Source of the DNA: Streptomyces sp. NRRL F-6492 | GTDB lineage: Bacteria; Actinomycetota; Actinomycetes; Streptomycetales; Streptomycetaceae | Assembly (NCBI RefSeq): GCF_001280125.1 | Contig: NZ_LGEG01000037.1 | Span: forward strand, 1-12,152 | Direction of reading: 5' to 3' | Length of the DNA stretch: 12,152 bases | In this document: piece after piece, positions 1 through 5,228 of the stretch | How positions within the stretch are numbered: the stretch's first letter is position 1 | Layout of the letters: each line of letters opens with the position of its first letter | The notes under the pieces: model-generated | The model's database searches: none | What the model saw: the letters and a program-made list of their open reading frames with translations, nothing else | What the model was told of the DNA's origin: nothing | Translations under genes and position numbers: made by a program

Positions 1-127
1 TCGGGGACGGGCCGGGCGGGTGTTCTGACGAGGGCTCATCGGGAGGGGCCGGGCGACACGCCGGGGCGGCGGAGGCGCGGAGGGGGTGCGCCCGGGGCCG
101 GGCCCGCGCACGTTCTACGGTGGGTGG
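1..127. other. Left-edge non-coding stretch upstream of the desulfurase
   Basis: This is very GC-rich sequence with no convincing coding frame. A GTG at 86 opens the downstream frame 14 codons early and has a GGAGG at 71-75, but the added residues (Arg/Pro/Gly-rich) do not look like desulfurase N-terminus. The stretch probably holds the promoter of the + gene and perhaps the start region of a gene lying to the left, which I cannot see. Confidence 0.5.
116..121 (+). promoter_or_regulatory. -10 box TACGGT, leaderless promoter of the desulfurase
   Basis: TACGGT fits the actinobacterial TANNNT -10 consensus and ends exactly 6 nt before ATG 128. That spacing places the transcription start on or beside the A of the ATG. 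No clear -35 box is visible 16-18 bp upstream. The same hexamer with the same 6-nt gap precedes the ATG at 2690, which strengthens the reading. Leaderless transcription is common in actinobacteria; the start site here is inferred. Confidence 0.45.
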
Positions 128-1516
128 ATGCCGTACTTCGACGCCGCGTCCGCCGCCCCGCTGCACCCCGTCGCCCGCCAGGCGCTGCTCGCCTCCCTGG
201 ACGAGGGCTGGGCGGATCCGGCCCGGCTGTACCGGGAGGGGCGGCGGGCCCGGCTGCTGCTCGACGCGGCGCGGGAGGCCGCGGCGGAGGCGGTGGGCTG
301 TCGCCCCGACGAGCTCGTGTTCACTCCTTCGGGGACGCGCGCGGTTCACGCGGGGGTCGCCGGAGCGCTCGCGGGCCGCCGGCGCGTCGGGGGCCGGCTC
401 GTGGTGTCGGCGGTCGAGCACTCCTCCGTCCTGTACGCGGCCGGGACGCACGCGGCGGCCGGCGGGACGGTGACCGAGGTGCCGGTGGACCGGGCGGGGG
501 CGGTGGACGCGGCGGCCTTCGCGGCGGCCCTCGACGGGGGGACGGCCCTGGCGTGCCTCCAGTCGGCCAACCACGAGGTGGGGACCGCGCAGCCGGTGGC
601 CGAGGTCGCCGAGGCCTGCCGGGGGATCGGCGTGCCGCTGCTCGTGGACGCGGCCCAGTCGCTCGGCTGGGGTCCGGTGGAGGGCGGCTGGTCGCTGCTG
701 ACGGCGAGCGCGCACAAGTGGGGCGGCCCGGCGGGGGTGGGGCTGCTCGCCGTGCGGAAGGGGGTGCGGTTCGCCCCGCAAGGGCCTTCGGACGAGCGGG
801 AGTCGGGCCGGGCGCCGGGCTTCGAGAACCTGCCGGCGATCGTGGCGGCGGCGGCCTCGCTGCGGGCGGTCCGGGCGGAGGCGGCGGCCGAGGGGGCGCG
901 GCTGCGGGGTCTGGTGGACCGGATCCGGGCGCGGGTGCCGGAGCTGGTGCCGGACGTGGAGGTGGTGGGCGACCCGGTGCGCCGGCTCCCCCATCTCGTC
1001 ACCTTCTCCTGTCTCTATGTCGACGGGGAGACGCTGCTGCACGAGCTGGACCGGGAGGGTTTCTCCGTTTCGTCCGGTTCGTCGTGTACGAGTTCGACGC
1101 TGACGCCCAGCCACGTGCTGCGCGCGATGGGGGTGCTGAGCGAGGGGAACGTCCGGGTGTCCCTGCCGGCCGGCACCGCGGCGGAGGACGTGGACCGCTT
1201 CCTCGACGTGCTGCCGGGGGTGGTGGCGGGGGTGCGGGAGCGGCTCGGCGTCCCGGCCGCGCCGGCCGCGGCCCCGGCGGCCGGCCCCGGCTCCCTGGTC
1301 GTGGACGCGCTGGGGCGGCGCTGCCCGATCCCGGTGATCGAGCTGGCGAAGGTGATCGGCGACGTCCCGGTGGGCGGCACGGTGACGGTCCTGGCGGACG
1401 ACGAGGCGGCGCGCCTGGACATCCCGGCGTGGTGCGAGATGCGGGGCCAGGAGTACCTGGGCGAGGAGCCGTCCGGGCGGGGCGGGGTCGCGTACCTGGT
1501 GCGGCGGGCGTCCTGA
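128..1516 (+). CDS. Cysteine desulfurase (IscS/NifS-like) fused to TusA-type sulfur carrier domain
   Basis: This 462-residue PLP enzyme should remove sulfur from L-cysteine as an enzyme persulfide and pass it to its own C-terminal carrier domain, in the cytoplasm. Residues 1 to about 375 are an aminotransferase class V fold: H98 (VEHSSV), N148 (SANHEVGT), D174 and Q177 (VDAAQS), and the Schiff-base lysine K197 in SAHK. C320 in GSSCTSS sits where IscS has its catalytic cysteine loop. An Ala/Pro linker follows, then a TusA domain from about 388, with C399 in the CPIP motif and a DIPAWC segment. I chose ATG 128 because family-like sequence (MPYFDAASAAPLHP) begins there and a -10 box lies 6 nt upstream; GTG 86 is the alternative. 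It stands alone, converging on the kinase. Protein databases use a desulfurase/TusA-family name for such fusions, but I know of no characterised member. The acceptor of the sulfur (tRNA, Fe-S, molybdopterin or thio-cofactor) cannot be told from sequence. Confidence 0.93.
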   Translation: MPYFDAASAAPLHPVARQALLASLDEGWADPARLYREGRRARLLLDAAREAAAEAVGCRPDELVFTPSGTRAVHAGVAGALAGRRRVGGRLVVSAVEHSSVLYAAGTHAAAGGTVTEVPVDRAGAVDAAAFAAALDGGTALACLQSANHEVGTAQPVAEVAEACRGIGVPLLVDAAQSLGWGPVEGGWSLLTASAHKWGGPAGVGLLAVRKGVRFAPQGPSDERESGRAPGFENLPAIVAAAASLRAVRAEAAAEGARLRGLVDRIRARVPELVPDVEVVGDPVRRLPHLVTFSCLYVDGETLLHELDREGFSVSSGSSCTSSTLTPSHVLRAMGVLSEGNVRVSLPAGTAAEDVDRFLDVLPGVVAGVRERLGVPAAPAAAPAAGPGSLVVDALGRRCPIPVIELAKVIGDVPVGGTVTVLADDEAARLDIPAWCEMRGQEYLGEEPSGRGGVAYLVRRAS

Positions 1517-1525
1517 GCGCATCCG

Positions 1526-1549
1526 GTGCGGTGGAGGTCCCCACCGCGC
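1526..1549. terminator. Hairpin just after the desulfurase stop codon
   Basis: GCGGTGG at 1528-1534 pairs with CCACCGC at 1541-1547 around a 6-nt loop, extendable by a T-G wobble and one more G-C pair. It starts about 10 nt after the stop codon and abuts a second, stronger hairpin. The pair may act together as a terminator; there is no U-tract. Confidence 0.45.
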
Positions 1550-1572
1550 GGGCCCGGGGCGTCCCGGGCCCG
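1549..1572. terminator. Bidirectional terminator hairpin between convergent genes
   Basis: A perfect 10-bp stem (1549-1558 with 1563-1572, core GGGCCCGGG/CCCGGGCCC) closes a 4-nt loop, GCGT. It lies between the stop codons of two convergent genes, 14 bp from the kinase stop codon. No U-tract follows on either strand, which is usual for streptomycete terminators. The function is inferred from stem strength and position. Confidence 0.65.
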
Positions 1573-1585
1573 GCGGGGGCGGGCG

Positions 1586-2560
1586 TCAGACCAGGTGGGC
1601 GTGGACCTCGGCGGCGGCCTCGTCGCCGTACGCCTTGGTGAAGCGCTCCATGAAGTTGACCCGGCCCAGGGTGTACTCCTGGGTGCCCAGGGTCTCGATG
1701 ACGAGCGTGGCCAGCATGCAGCCGACCTGCGCGGCGCGCTCGTGGCCGACGCCCCAGGCCAGACCGGTGAGGAAGCCGGCCCGGAAGGCGTCGCCGACGC
1801 CGGTCGGGTCGACCTTGGCCGTCTCCTCGGGGCAGCCGACCTCGATCGGGTCCTCGCCGGCCCGCTCGATGCGCACGCCGCGCGAGCCGAGCGTGGTGAC
1901 GCGGTGGCCGACGCGGGAGAGGATCTCCGCCTCGGTCCAGCCCGTCTTGGACTCGATGAGGCCCTTCTCGTACTCGTTGGAGAAGAGGTAGGTGGCGCCG
2001 TCCAGGAGGGTGCGGATCTCCTGGCCGTCCATGCGCGCGATCTGCTGCGAGAAGTCCGCGGCGAAGGGGATGGACCGGGTCCGGCACTCCTCGGTGTGGC
2101 GGAGCATCGCCTCGGGGTCGTCGGCGCCGATCAGGACCAGGTCGAGGCCGCCCACGCGGTCGGCGACGGCCTTGAGCTCGATCAGCCGGGCCTCGCTCAT
2201 GGCGCCCGTGTAGAAGGAGCCGATCTGGTTGTGGTCCCGGTCCGTGGTGCAGACGAAGCGGGCGGTGTGCAGGACCTCGGAGATGCGGACCGAGGCGGTG
2301 TCGACGCCGTGCCGGTCGAGCCAGGCCCGGTACTCGTCGAAGTCGAAGCCCGCGGCGCCCACCAGGACCGGACGGCTGCCGAGCTGCCCCATGCCGAAGC
2401 AGATGTTGGCGGCGACGCCTCCCCGGCGCACGTCCAGGTTGTCCACGAGGAAGGAGAGGGAGACCGTGTGCAGCTGGTCGGCCACCAGCTGGTCGGCGAA
2501 CCGGCCGGGGAAGGTCATGAGGTGGTCGGTGGCGATGGAGCCGGTGACTGCGATACGCAC
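1586..2560 (-). CDS. adoK: Adenosine kinase, PfkB/ribokinase family (AdoK type)
   Basis: The product has 324 residues. It should phosphorylate adenosine to AMP in purine salvage, in the cytoplasm. From memory it aligns along its whole length with M. tuberculosis AdoK (Rv2202c, also 324 aa): same opening (IAVTGSIATDHLM, with D12 in the nucleoside pocket), the first PfkB glycine motif RRGGVAAN (G47-G48), HTARF, HTEECR, AADFSQQ, and the second PfkB signature DPTGVGDAFRAG with catalytic base D257 at the same number as in Mtb. The GTG start at 2560 has AGGAG 8 nt upstream. The open frame runs on far upstream without a stop codon, but this is antisense shadow of the secreted-protein gene. It is divergent from the 68-aa gene and convergent with the desulfurase. 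Genome annotations often say only 'carbohydrate kinase'. Adenosine specificity is inferred from the Mtb match. Confidence 0.9.
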   Translation of the reverse strand: MRIAVTGSIATDHLMTFPGRFADQLVADQLHTVSLSFLVDNLDVRRGGVAANICFGMGQLGSRPVLVGAAGFDFDEYRAWLDRHGVDTASVRISEVLHTARFVCTTDRDHNQIGSFYTGAMSEARLIELKAVADRVGGLDLVLIGADDPEAMLRHTEECRTRSIPFAADFSQQIARMDGQEIRTLLDGATYLFSNEYEKGLIESKTGWTEAEILSRVGHRVTTLGSRGVRIERAGEDPIEVGCPEETAKVDPTGVGDAFRAGFLTGLAWGVGHERAAQVGCMLATLVIETLGTQEYTLGRVNFMERFTKAYGDEAAAEVHAHLV

Positions 2561-2597
2561 GGCGGGCGCTCCTGCGGGAAGGCGGTGATGACAGTTC

Positions 2598-2627
2598 ACG
2601 CTACCCGCTGGGGGCGGCCCTGCCGAA
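2598..2627 (-). promoter_or_regulatory. Candidate promoter of the adenosine kinase gene
   Basis: On the minus strand, TAGCGT (complement of 2598-2603) fits a -10 box about 38 nt before the GTG start, giving a leader of roughly 30 nt that contains the AGGAG site. TTCGGC (complement of 2622-2627) lies 18 bp further up as a poor -35 candidate. The -10 is plausible and the -35 is weak. Confidence 0.3.
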
Positions 2628-2677
2628 CAGTGGAAACTACCCCAGAGTAGGCCTTTTCTCCGCGGGCCGGTGGTGCG

Positions 2678-2683
2678 TACGGT
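2678..2683 (+). promoter_or_regulatory. -10 box TACGGT, leaderless promoter of the 68-aa gene
   Basis: TACGGT ends 6 nt before ATG 2690, and no purine-rich ribosome-binding site lies between them or just upstream. A leaderless mRNA starting at the ATG fits best. The region 16-18 bp upstream is pyrimidine-rich (TTTTCTC) without a good -35 hexamer. The desulfurase gene has the identical -10 and spacing. Confidence 0.5.
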
Positions 2684-2689
2684 GCGCCC

Positions 2690-2896
2690 ATGAGTCTCTA
2701 CCCCGCTCCCCGTGAGCGACACGAGTCCGAGCTGAGCCTCGCGCAGCTGCGCGGCGACGGCGCCCGGATGGCCCCGCACTGGGTGGCCCCGGTGAACCCG
2801 GAGCCCGCTCCGGTCTCCCCCGCCCTGATCAACGGGGTGGTCGTGCCGGCCGCCTCGGCCCGGCTGATCGCCGCCACCGCCGAGTACGGCGGCTGA
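2690..2896 (+). CDS. Small protein of unknown function, 68 aa
   Basis: I do not recognise the family. The 68 residues start MSLYPAPRERHESELSLAQL, continue through a Pro/Ala/Val-rich middle (VAPVNPEPAPVSPALINGVV) and end AATAEYGG. There is no signal peptide, membrane helix or cysteine, so a small soluble cytoplasmic protein is most likely. Support for a real gene: streptomycete codon bias in this frame, a clean ATG with a -10 box 6 nt upstream, and a place in an otherwise empty gap. Its stop codon is 75 nt before the secreted-protein gene on the same strand with no terminator or promoter visible between, so the two may share a transcript. The N-terminal third looks helical and charged and could be a binding segment; that is a guess. 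It starts 129 bp from the divergent adenosine kinase. Confidence 0.7.
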   Translation: MSLYPAPRERHESELSLAQLRGDGARMAPHWVAPVNPEPAPVSPALINGVVVPAASARLIAATAEYGG

Positions 2897-2971
2897 CGGA
2901 ACCGTCCGGGCGTCCGCTCCGTCCCACCGGTGTCTTCCACGGAGATGACCCAGGGCCGAAGGAGCTGAGCC

Positions 2972-4564
2972 GTGAGCGGTACGGAGAACGGTCGGAGGCG
3001 GCGGACGCTGCTCACCGCCTCGGTGGCGGCGGGCGTGCTGCTCGCCGGGGGCGGCGGGGTGTACCTCGCCACCGCGGCGTCCGGCGACGGTGGCGGCGCG
3101 GACGGCGCGACCCGGTCGGCCGACGCGGCCGGCCCGCCGCCTTCCCTGCGCCTGGGGAGCGACGGCGGTACGGACGGGGGTCCCGGGATCGCGCCCGGCG
3201 AACCCGACCCGGGCGGCGGTCCCCGCGGGACCGTCTACAAAGCCAAGGGCCCACTCCCCCAGGGGCCCTCCTCGGCCGCGGTCCACCGGCCGGAGGGCCT
3301 GGTCACCTCGGCGGAGGTGACCAGGCTGGCCGATGCGCTCGGCATCTCCGGACGCCCGGTCCTGGCGGGCGAGGTCTGGTCGGTCAAGCCCGAGGAGGAC
3401 GGCTCCGGGCCGCGCCTCGACGTGGCGCGGCGGGCGCCGGGGAACTGGACGTACTCCTGGTACGACGGCGGTCCGGTCGGCGACACCTGCCTCAAGGGCA
3501 AGGCGTGTCCCCCGCCGGGAGAGGTGAAGCCCCCGAGCGGCGGCTCGCCGGTGAGCGAGGCGGCGGCGAAGGCCGCGGCGGCCCCCGTCCTGAAGGCGAT
3601 CGGCCAGGACGACGCGAAGGTGACCGCCGGCCAGGTGATGAACGGGTCCGTCCGGGTGGTCAACGCCGAGCCGGTGGTGGGCGGTCTGCCGACCTACGGC
3701 TGGTCGACGGGGCTGCACGTCGAGCCGGACGGCCGGGTGTCCGGCGGGAGCGGGATGCTCAAGGAGCCGGCCGAGGGCGCCTCGTACCCCGTGGTGGGGG
3801 CGGCGAAGGCGCTGGCGGAGCTGAACGAGGACTCGAAGGGCACCGGCCCGATCGGCATCGGCGGCTGCGCCACGCCCGTCCCGAACGGGGAGCGGCCGGG
3901 CGCCGGGAAGCCGGGGACGGCGGACGTGCCGGGCGCCGGGAAGCCGGGGACGGCGGACGTGCCGGGCGCGGGGAAGCCGGGGACCGAGGAGGTTCCGAGC
4001 GCGGGAAAGCCGGGGACCGAGGAGGTTCCGGGCGCCGGGAAGCCGACGGGCGAGGCGGTGCCGCCCTGCCACGCGATCGCCGATCCGGCCGTGCCGGTCG
4101 AGGTGCCGGTGACGGGCGCGGTCTTCGGGCTCGCCGCGCGGGACGTGGACGGCGAGCGGCTGCTCGTACCGGCGTGGCTGTTCACGGCGGACCCGATGGA
4201 CGCGGCGCCGCACACGGTGGTGCGCACGGCGGTCGAGGAGCGGTACCTGGCGCCGCCGGTGACGCCCCCGCCGTCGTCCGGCGAGGGCACGGCGCCGTCC
4301 CGGCAGGTCCAGTCGTACGAGGCCGGGGACGACGGCCGGAAGCTGACGGTCGCCTTCTGGGGCGGGGTGTGCAGCACGTACGAGGTCACGGCGGAGGAGA
4401 CCCCGGAGCGGGTCGTCCTCCGGATCGAGGAGTCCCCGGCCGACCCGGACCGGATGTGCGTCGCCATGGCCGTGGAGATCGTCAAGACGGTGGCCCTGGA
4501 CGCCCCGCTCGGCTCGCGGCCGGTGGTGGACGCGGCGAGCGGCGAGGCGGTGCCGGGCCGCTGA
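2972..4564 (+). CDS. Membrane-anchored extracytoplasmic protein with 11-residue tandem repeats, function unknown
   Basis: The product has 530 residues. A basic stretch (RRRR, 8-11) precedes one hydrophobic helix at about 12-34 with no clear cleavage site, so it is probably a signal anchor with the rest outside. A Gly/Asp/Pro-rich linker (about 36-85) leads to a domain at roughly 90-298. Residues 310-364 are five copies of an 11-residue GAGKPGTADVP-type unit, followed by a second domain at about 366-525. There are six cysteines (C173, C179, C299, C366, C467, C496), an even number that suits disulfides; C299 and C366 bracket the repeat block. The GTG start has AAGGAG 7 nt upstream. It follows the 68-aa gene by 75 nt and converges on erpA. 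From memory it occupies the position of the mycobacterial membrane protein Rv2203 (between adoK and erpA); I cannot show homology. No catalytic motif is recognised. A role in the envelope is inference. Confidence 0.85.
   Translation: MSGTENGRRRRTLLTASVAAGVLLAGGGGVYLATAASGDGGGADGATRSADAAGPPPSLRLGSDGGTDGGPGIAPGEPDPGGGPRGTVYKAKGPLPQGPSSAAVHRPEGLVTSAEVTRLADALGISGRPVLAGEVWSVKPEEDGSGPRLDVARRAPGNWTYSWYDGGPVGDTCLKGKACPPPGEVKPPSGGSPVSEAAAKAAAAPVLKAIGQDDAKVTAGQVMNGSVRVVNAEPVVGGLPTYGWSTGLHVEPDGRVSGGSGMLKEPAEGASYPVVGAAKALAELNEDSKGTGPIGIGGCATPVPNGERPGAGKPGTADVPGAGKPGTADVPGAGKPGTEEVPSAGKPGTEEVPGAGKPTGEAVPPCHAIADPAVPVEVPVTGAVFGLAARDVDGERLLVPAWLFTADPMDAAPHTVVRTAVEERYLAPPVTPPPSSGEGTAPSRQVQSYEAGDDGRKLTVAFWGGVCSTYEVTAEETPERVVLRIEESPADPDRMCVAMAVEIVKTVALDAPLGSRPVVDAASGEAVPGR
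3899..4063 (+). repeat. Five in-frame 33-bp tandem repeats inside the secreted-protein gene
   Basis: The units begin at 3899, 3932, 3965, 3998 and 4031. The first two are identical at the DNA level. Units 3 and 4 share a GTEEVP ending and differ from each other at two bases, and unit 5 is degenerate (GAGKPTGEAVP). The period is a multiple of three, so copy-number change keeps the reading frame. The encoded unit is rich in Gly, Pro and Lys/Asp/Glu and is likely an extended, flexible spacer. Confidence 0.95.
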
Positions 4565-4581
4565 CGTCCCCGTACACGCGC

Positions 4582-4620
4582 GAGGGCGGGCCCCGGAGGG
4601 AAACTCCGGGGCCCGCCCTC
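4582..4620. terminator. Bidirectional terminator, 17-bp perfect stem
   Basis: A perfect 17-bp stem (4582-4598 with 4604-4620) closes a GGAAA loop. It sits between the stop codon of the secreted-protein gene (18 nt away) and that of erpA (16 nt away), which converge here. Only a short ATT follows on the + strand, so it is a U-less terminator, but the length and GC content make it the strongest hairpin in the window. Confidence 0.85.
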
Positions 4621-4635
4621 ATTCACGCGTACGAC

Positions 4636-4992
4636 TTAGCTGAACGAGTCGCCGCAGGCGCAGGAGCCCGTGGCGTTCGGGTTGTCGATGGTGAAGCCCT
4701 GCTTCTCGATGGTGTCCACGAAGTCGATCGAGGCACCGCCGAGGTACGGGGCGCTCATGCGGTCGGTGACGACCTTGACCCCGTCGAAGTCCTTCACGAC
4801 GTCGCCGTCGAGCGAACGCTCGTCGAAGAAGAGCTGGTAACGCAGGCCGGAGCAGCCACCGGGCTGAACGGCGACGCGCAGGGCCAGGTCTTCGCGGCCT
4901 TCCTGGTCGAGGAGGGCCTTGACCTTGGCCGCGGCGGCGTCGGACAGGAGGATGCCGTCGCTGACAGTGGTCTTCTCGTCCGATACGGACAT
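4636..4992 (-). CDS. erpA: A-type iron-sulfur cluster carrier/insertion protein, HesB/IscA family (ErpA-like)
   Basis: The product has 118 residues. A-type carriers accept Fe-S clusters from the assembly scaffold and hand them to apo-enzymes, acting in the cytoplasm. The three cluster-ligand cysteines are present: C47 in GGCSGLRY and C111/C113 in the C-terminal GSCACGDSF; the ISFVDT-like core reads IDFVDT. Length is normal for the family. ATG 4992 is preceded by GGGAGAG at a suitable distance, and MSVSDE matches actinobacterial homologues as I recall them. An in-frame ATG at 5091 would add 33 non-family residues and is rejected. The gene is divergent from nadA, whose product needs a [4Fe-4S] cluster, and lies near a desulfurase. 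From memory the Mtb counterpart is Rv2204c. The ErpA name is by family; IscA-like is equally descriptive. Confidence 0.92.
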   Translation of the reverse strand: MSVSDEKTTVSDGILLSDAAAAKVKALLDQEGREDLALRVAVQPGGCSGLRYQLFFDERSLDGDVVKDFDGVKVVTDRMSAPYLGGASIDFVDTIEKQGFTIDNPNATGSCACGDSFS

Positions 4993-5026
4993 CTGCTTCT
5001 CTCCCGGTGTGTACGGAGACTGCTTG

Positions 5027-5046
5027 CCGACGGTTGCAACCGGCGG
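5027..5046. promoter_or_regulatory. Palindromic operator-like site in the erpA leader
   Basis: CGGTTGCAACCG at 5031-5042 is a perfect 12-bp palindrome. With one mismatched pair it extends to 20 bp (5027-5046, CCG arm to CGG arm). It lies 35 to 54 nt upstream of the erpA start codon, between the ribosome-binding site and the candidate promoter. The TTGCAA core resembles LacI-family operators, but no such regulator is in the window. It could equally form an RNA hairpin in the erpA leader. Confidence 0.4.
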
Positions 5047-5049
5047 TGC

Positions 5050-5066
5050 CCCGGATTCATTCCGGG
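5050..5066 (-). other. Small hairpin in the erpA 5' leader
   Basis: CCCGGA (5050-5055) pairs with TCCGGG (5061-5066) across a 5-nt loop, directly next to the palindrome at 5027-5046. If erpA transcription starts near 5132, both structures fall in its leader. A regulatory role is unproven. Confidence 0.3.
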
Positions 5067-5138
5067 CCGAGTGGGGTTTTCCTTCTTTCATGCTCGCACA
5101 CCCTGTCCAGCCGCGCGGAAGGCGAATTCGTCACATCG

Positions 5139-5168
5139 ACACTATGGACATCGTCAACGTGACGTGAA
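5139..5168 (-). promoter_or_regulatory. Candidate erpA promoter
   Basis: On the minus strand, TAGTGT (complement of 5139-5144) as -10 and TTCACG (complement of 5163-5168) as -35 are separated by 18 bp. Transcription would begin near 5132, giving an erpA leader of about 140 nt. Both hexamers are moderate matches. The site overlaps the candidate nadA promoter. Confidence 0.35.
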
Positions 5169-5179
5169 GGGGTTATGAT
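5151..5179 (+). promoter_or_regulatory. Candidate nadA promoter
   Basis: TATGAT at 5174-5179 is a strong -10 box in an unusually A/T-rich patch. TCGTCA at 5151-5156, 17 bp upstream, matches four of six -35 positions. Transcription would start near 5186, leaving a leader of about 43 nt with the AAAGGG ribosome-binding site. A second weaker pair (GTGACG 5159-5164 and TAGCGT 5183-5188, 18-bp gap) overlaps it. Confidence 0.5.
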
Positions 5180-5228
5180 AGATAGCGTCATTTAGACGAA
5201 AAGGTTCCCCGAAGAAAGGGTGCGTGAC

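Noticed and set aside
86..127. Earlier GTG start for the desulfurase with a GGAGG upstream
   Set aside because: The 14 added residues are Pro/Arg/Gly-rich and not family-like, and a -10 box lies inside this stretch, 6 nt before ATG 128.
124..1641. 505-codon open frame in another + frame over the desulfurase
   Set aside because: Its translation is Gly/Arg/Ala low complexity. It is a GC-bias shadow of a gene with clear catalytic motifs.
3899..4063. Tandem 33-bp units as a CRISPR array
   Set aside because: The units are contiguous without spacers, are in frame, and encode a regular 11-residue repeat.
2561..4213. Open extension of the kinase frame far upstream on the minus strand
   Set aside because: The added sequence is antisense to the secreted-protein and 68-aa genes. 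The AdoK-like protein begins exactly at GTG 2560 with a ribosome-binding site.
4993..5091. ErpA start at ATG 5091 adding 33 residues
   Set aside because: The extension is not family-like and covers the leader hairpins. ATG 4992 has a proper ribosome-binding site and the expected N-terminus.
3505..5178. 557-codon + frame across the secreted protein and erpA
   Set aside because: It is a low-complexity Gly/Arg translation, in the wrong frame for one gene and antisense to erpA.
5220..5228. nadA start at GTG 5220
   Set aside because: It would use up part of the AAAGGG site that is correctly spaced for GTG 5229.
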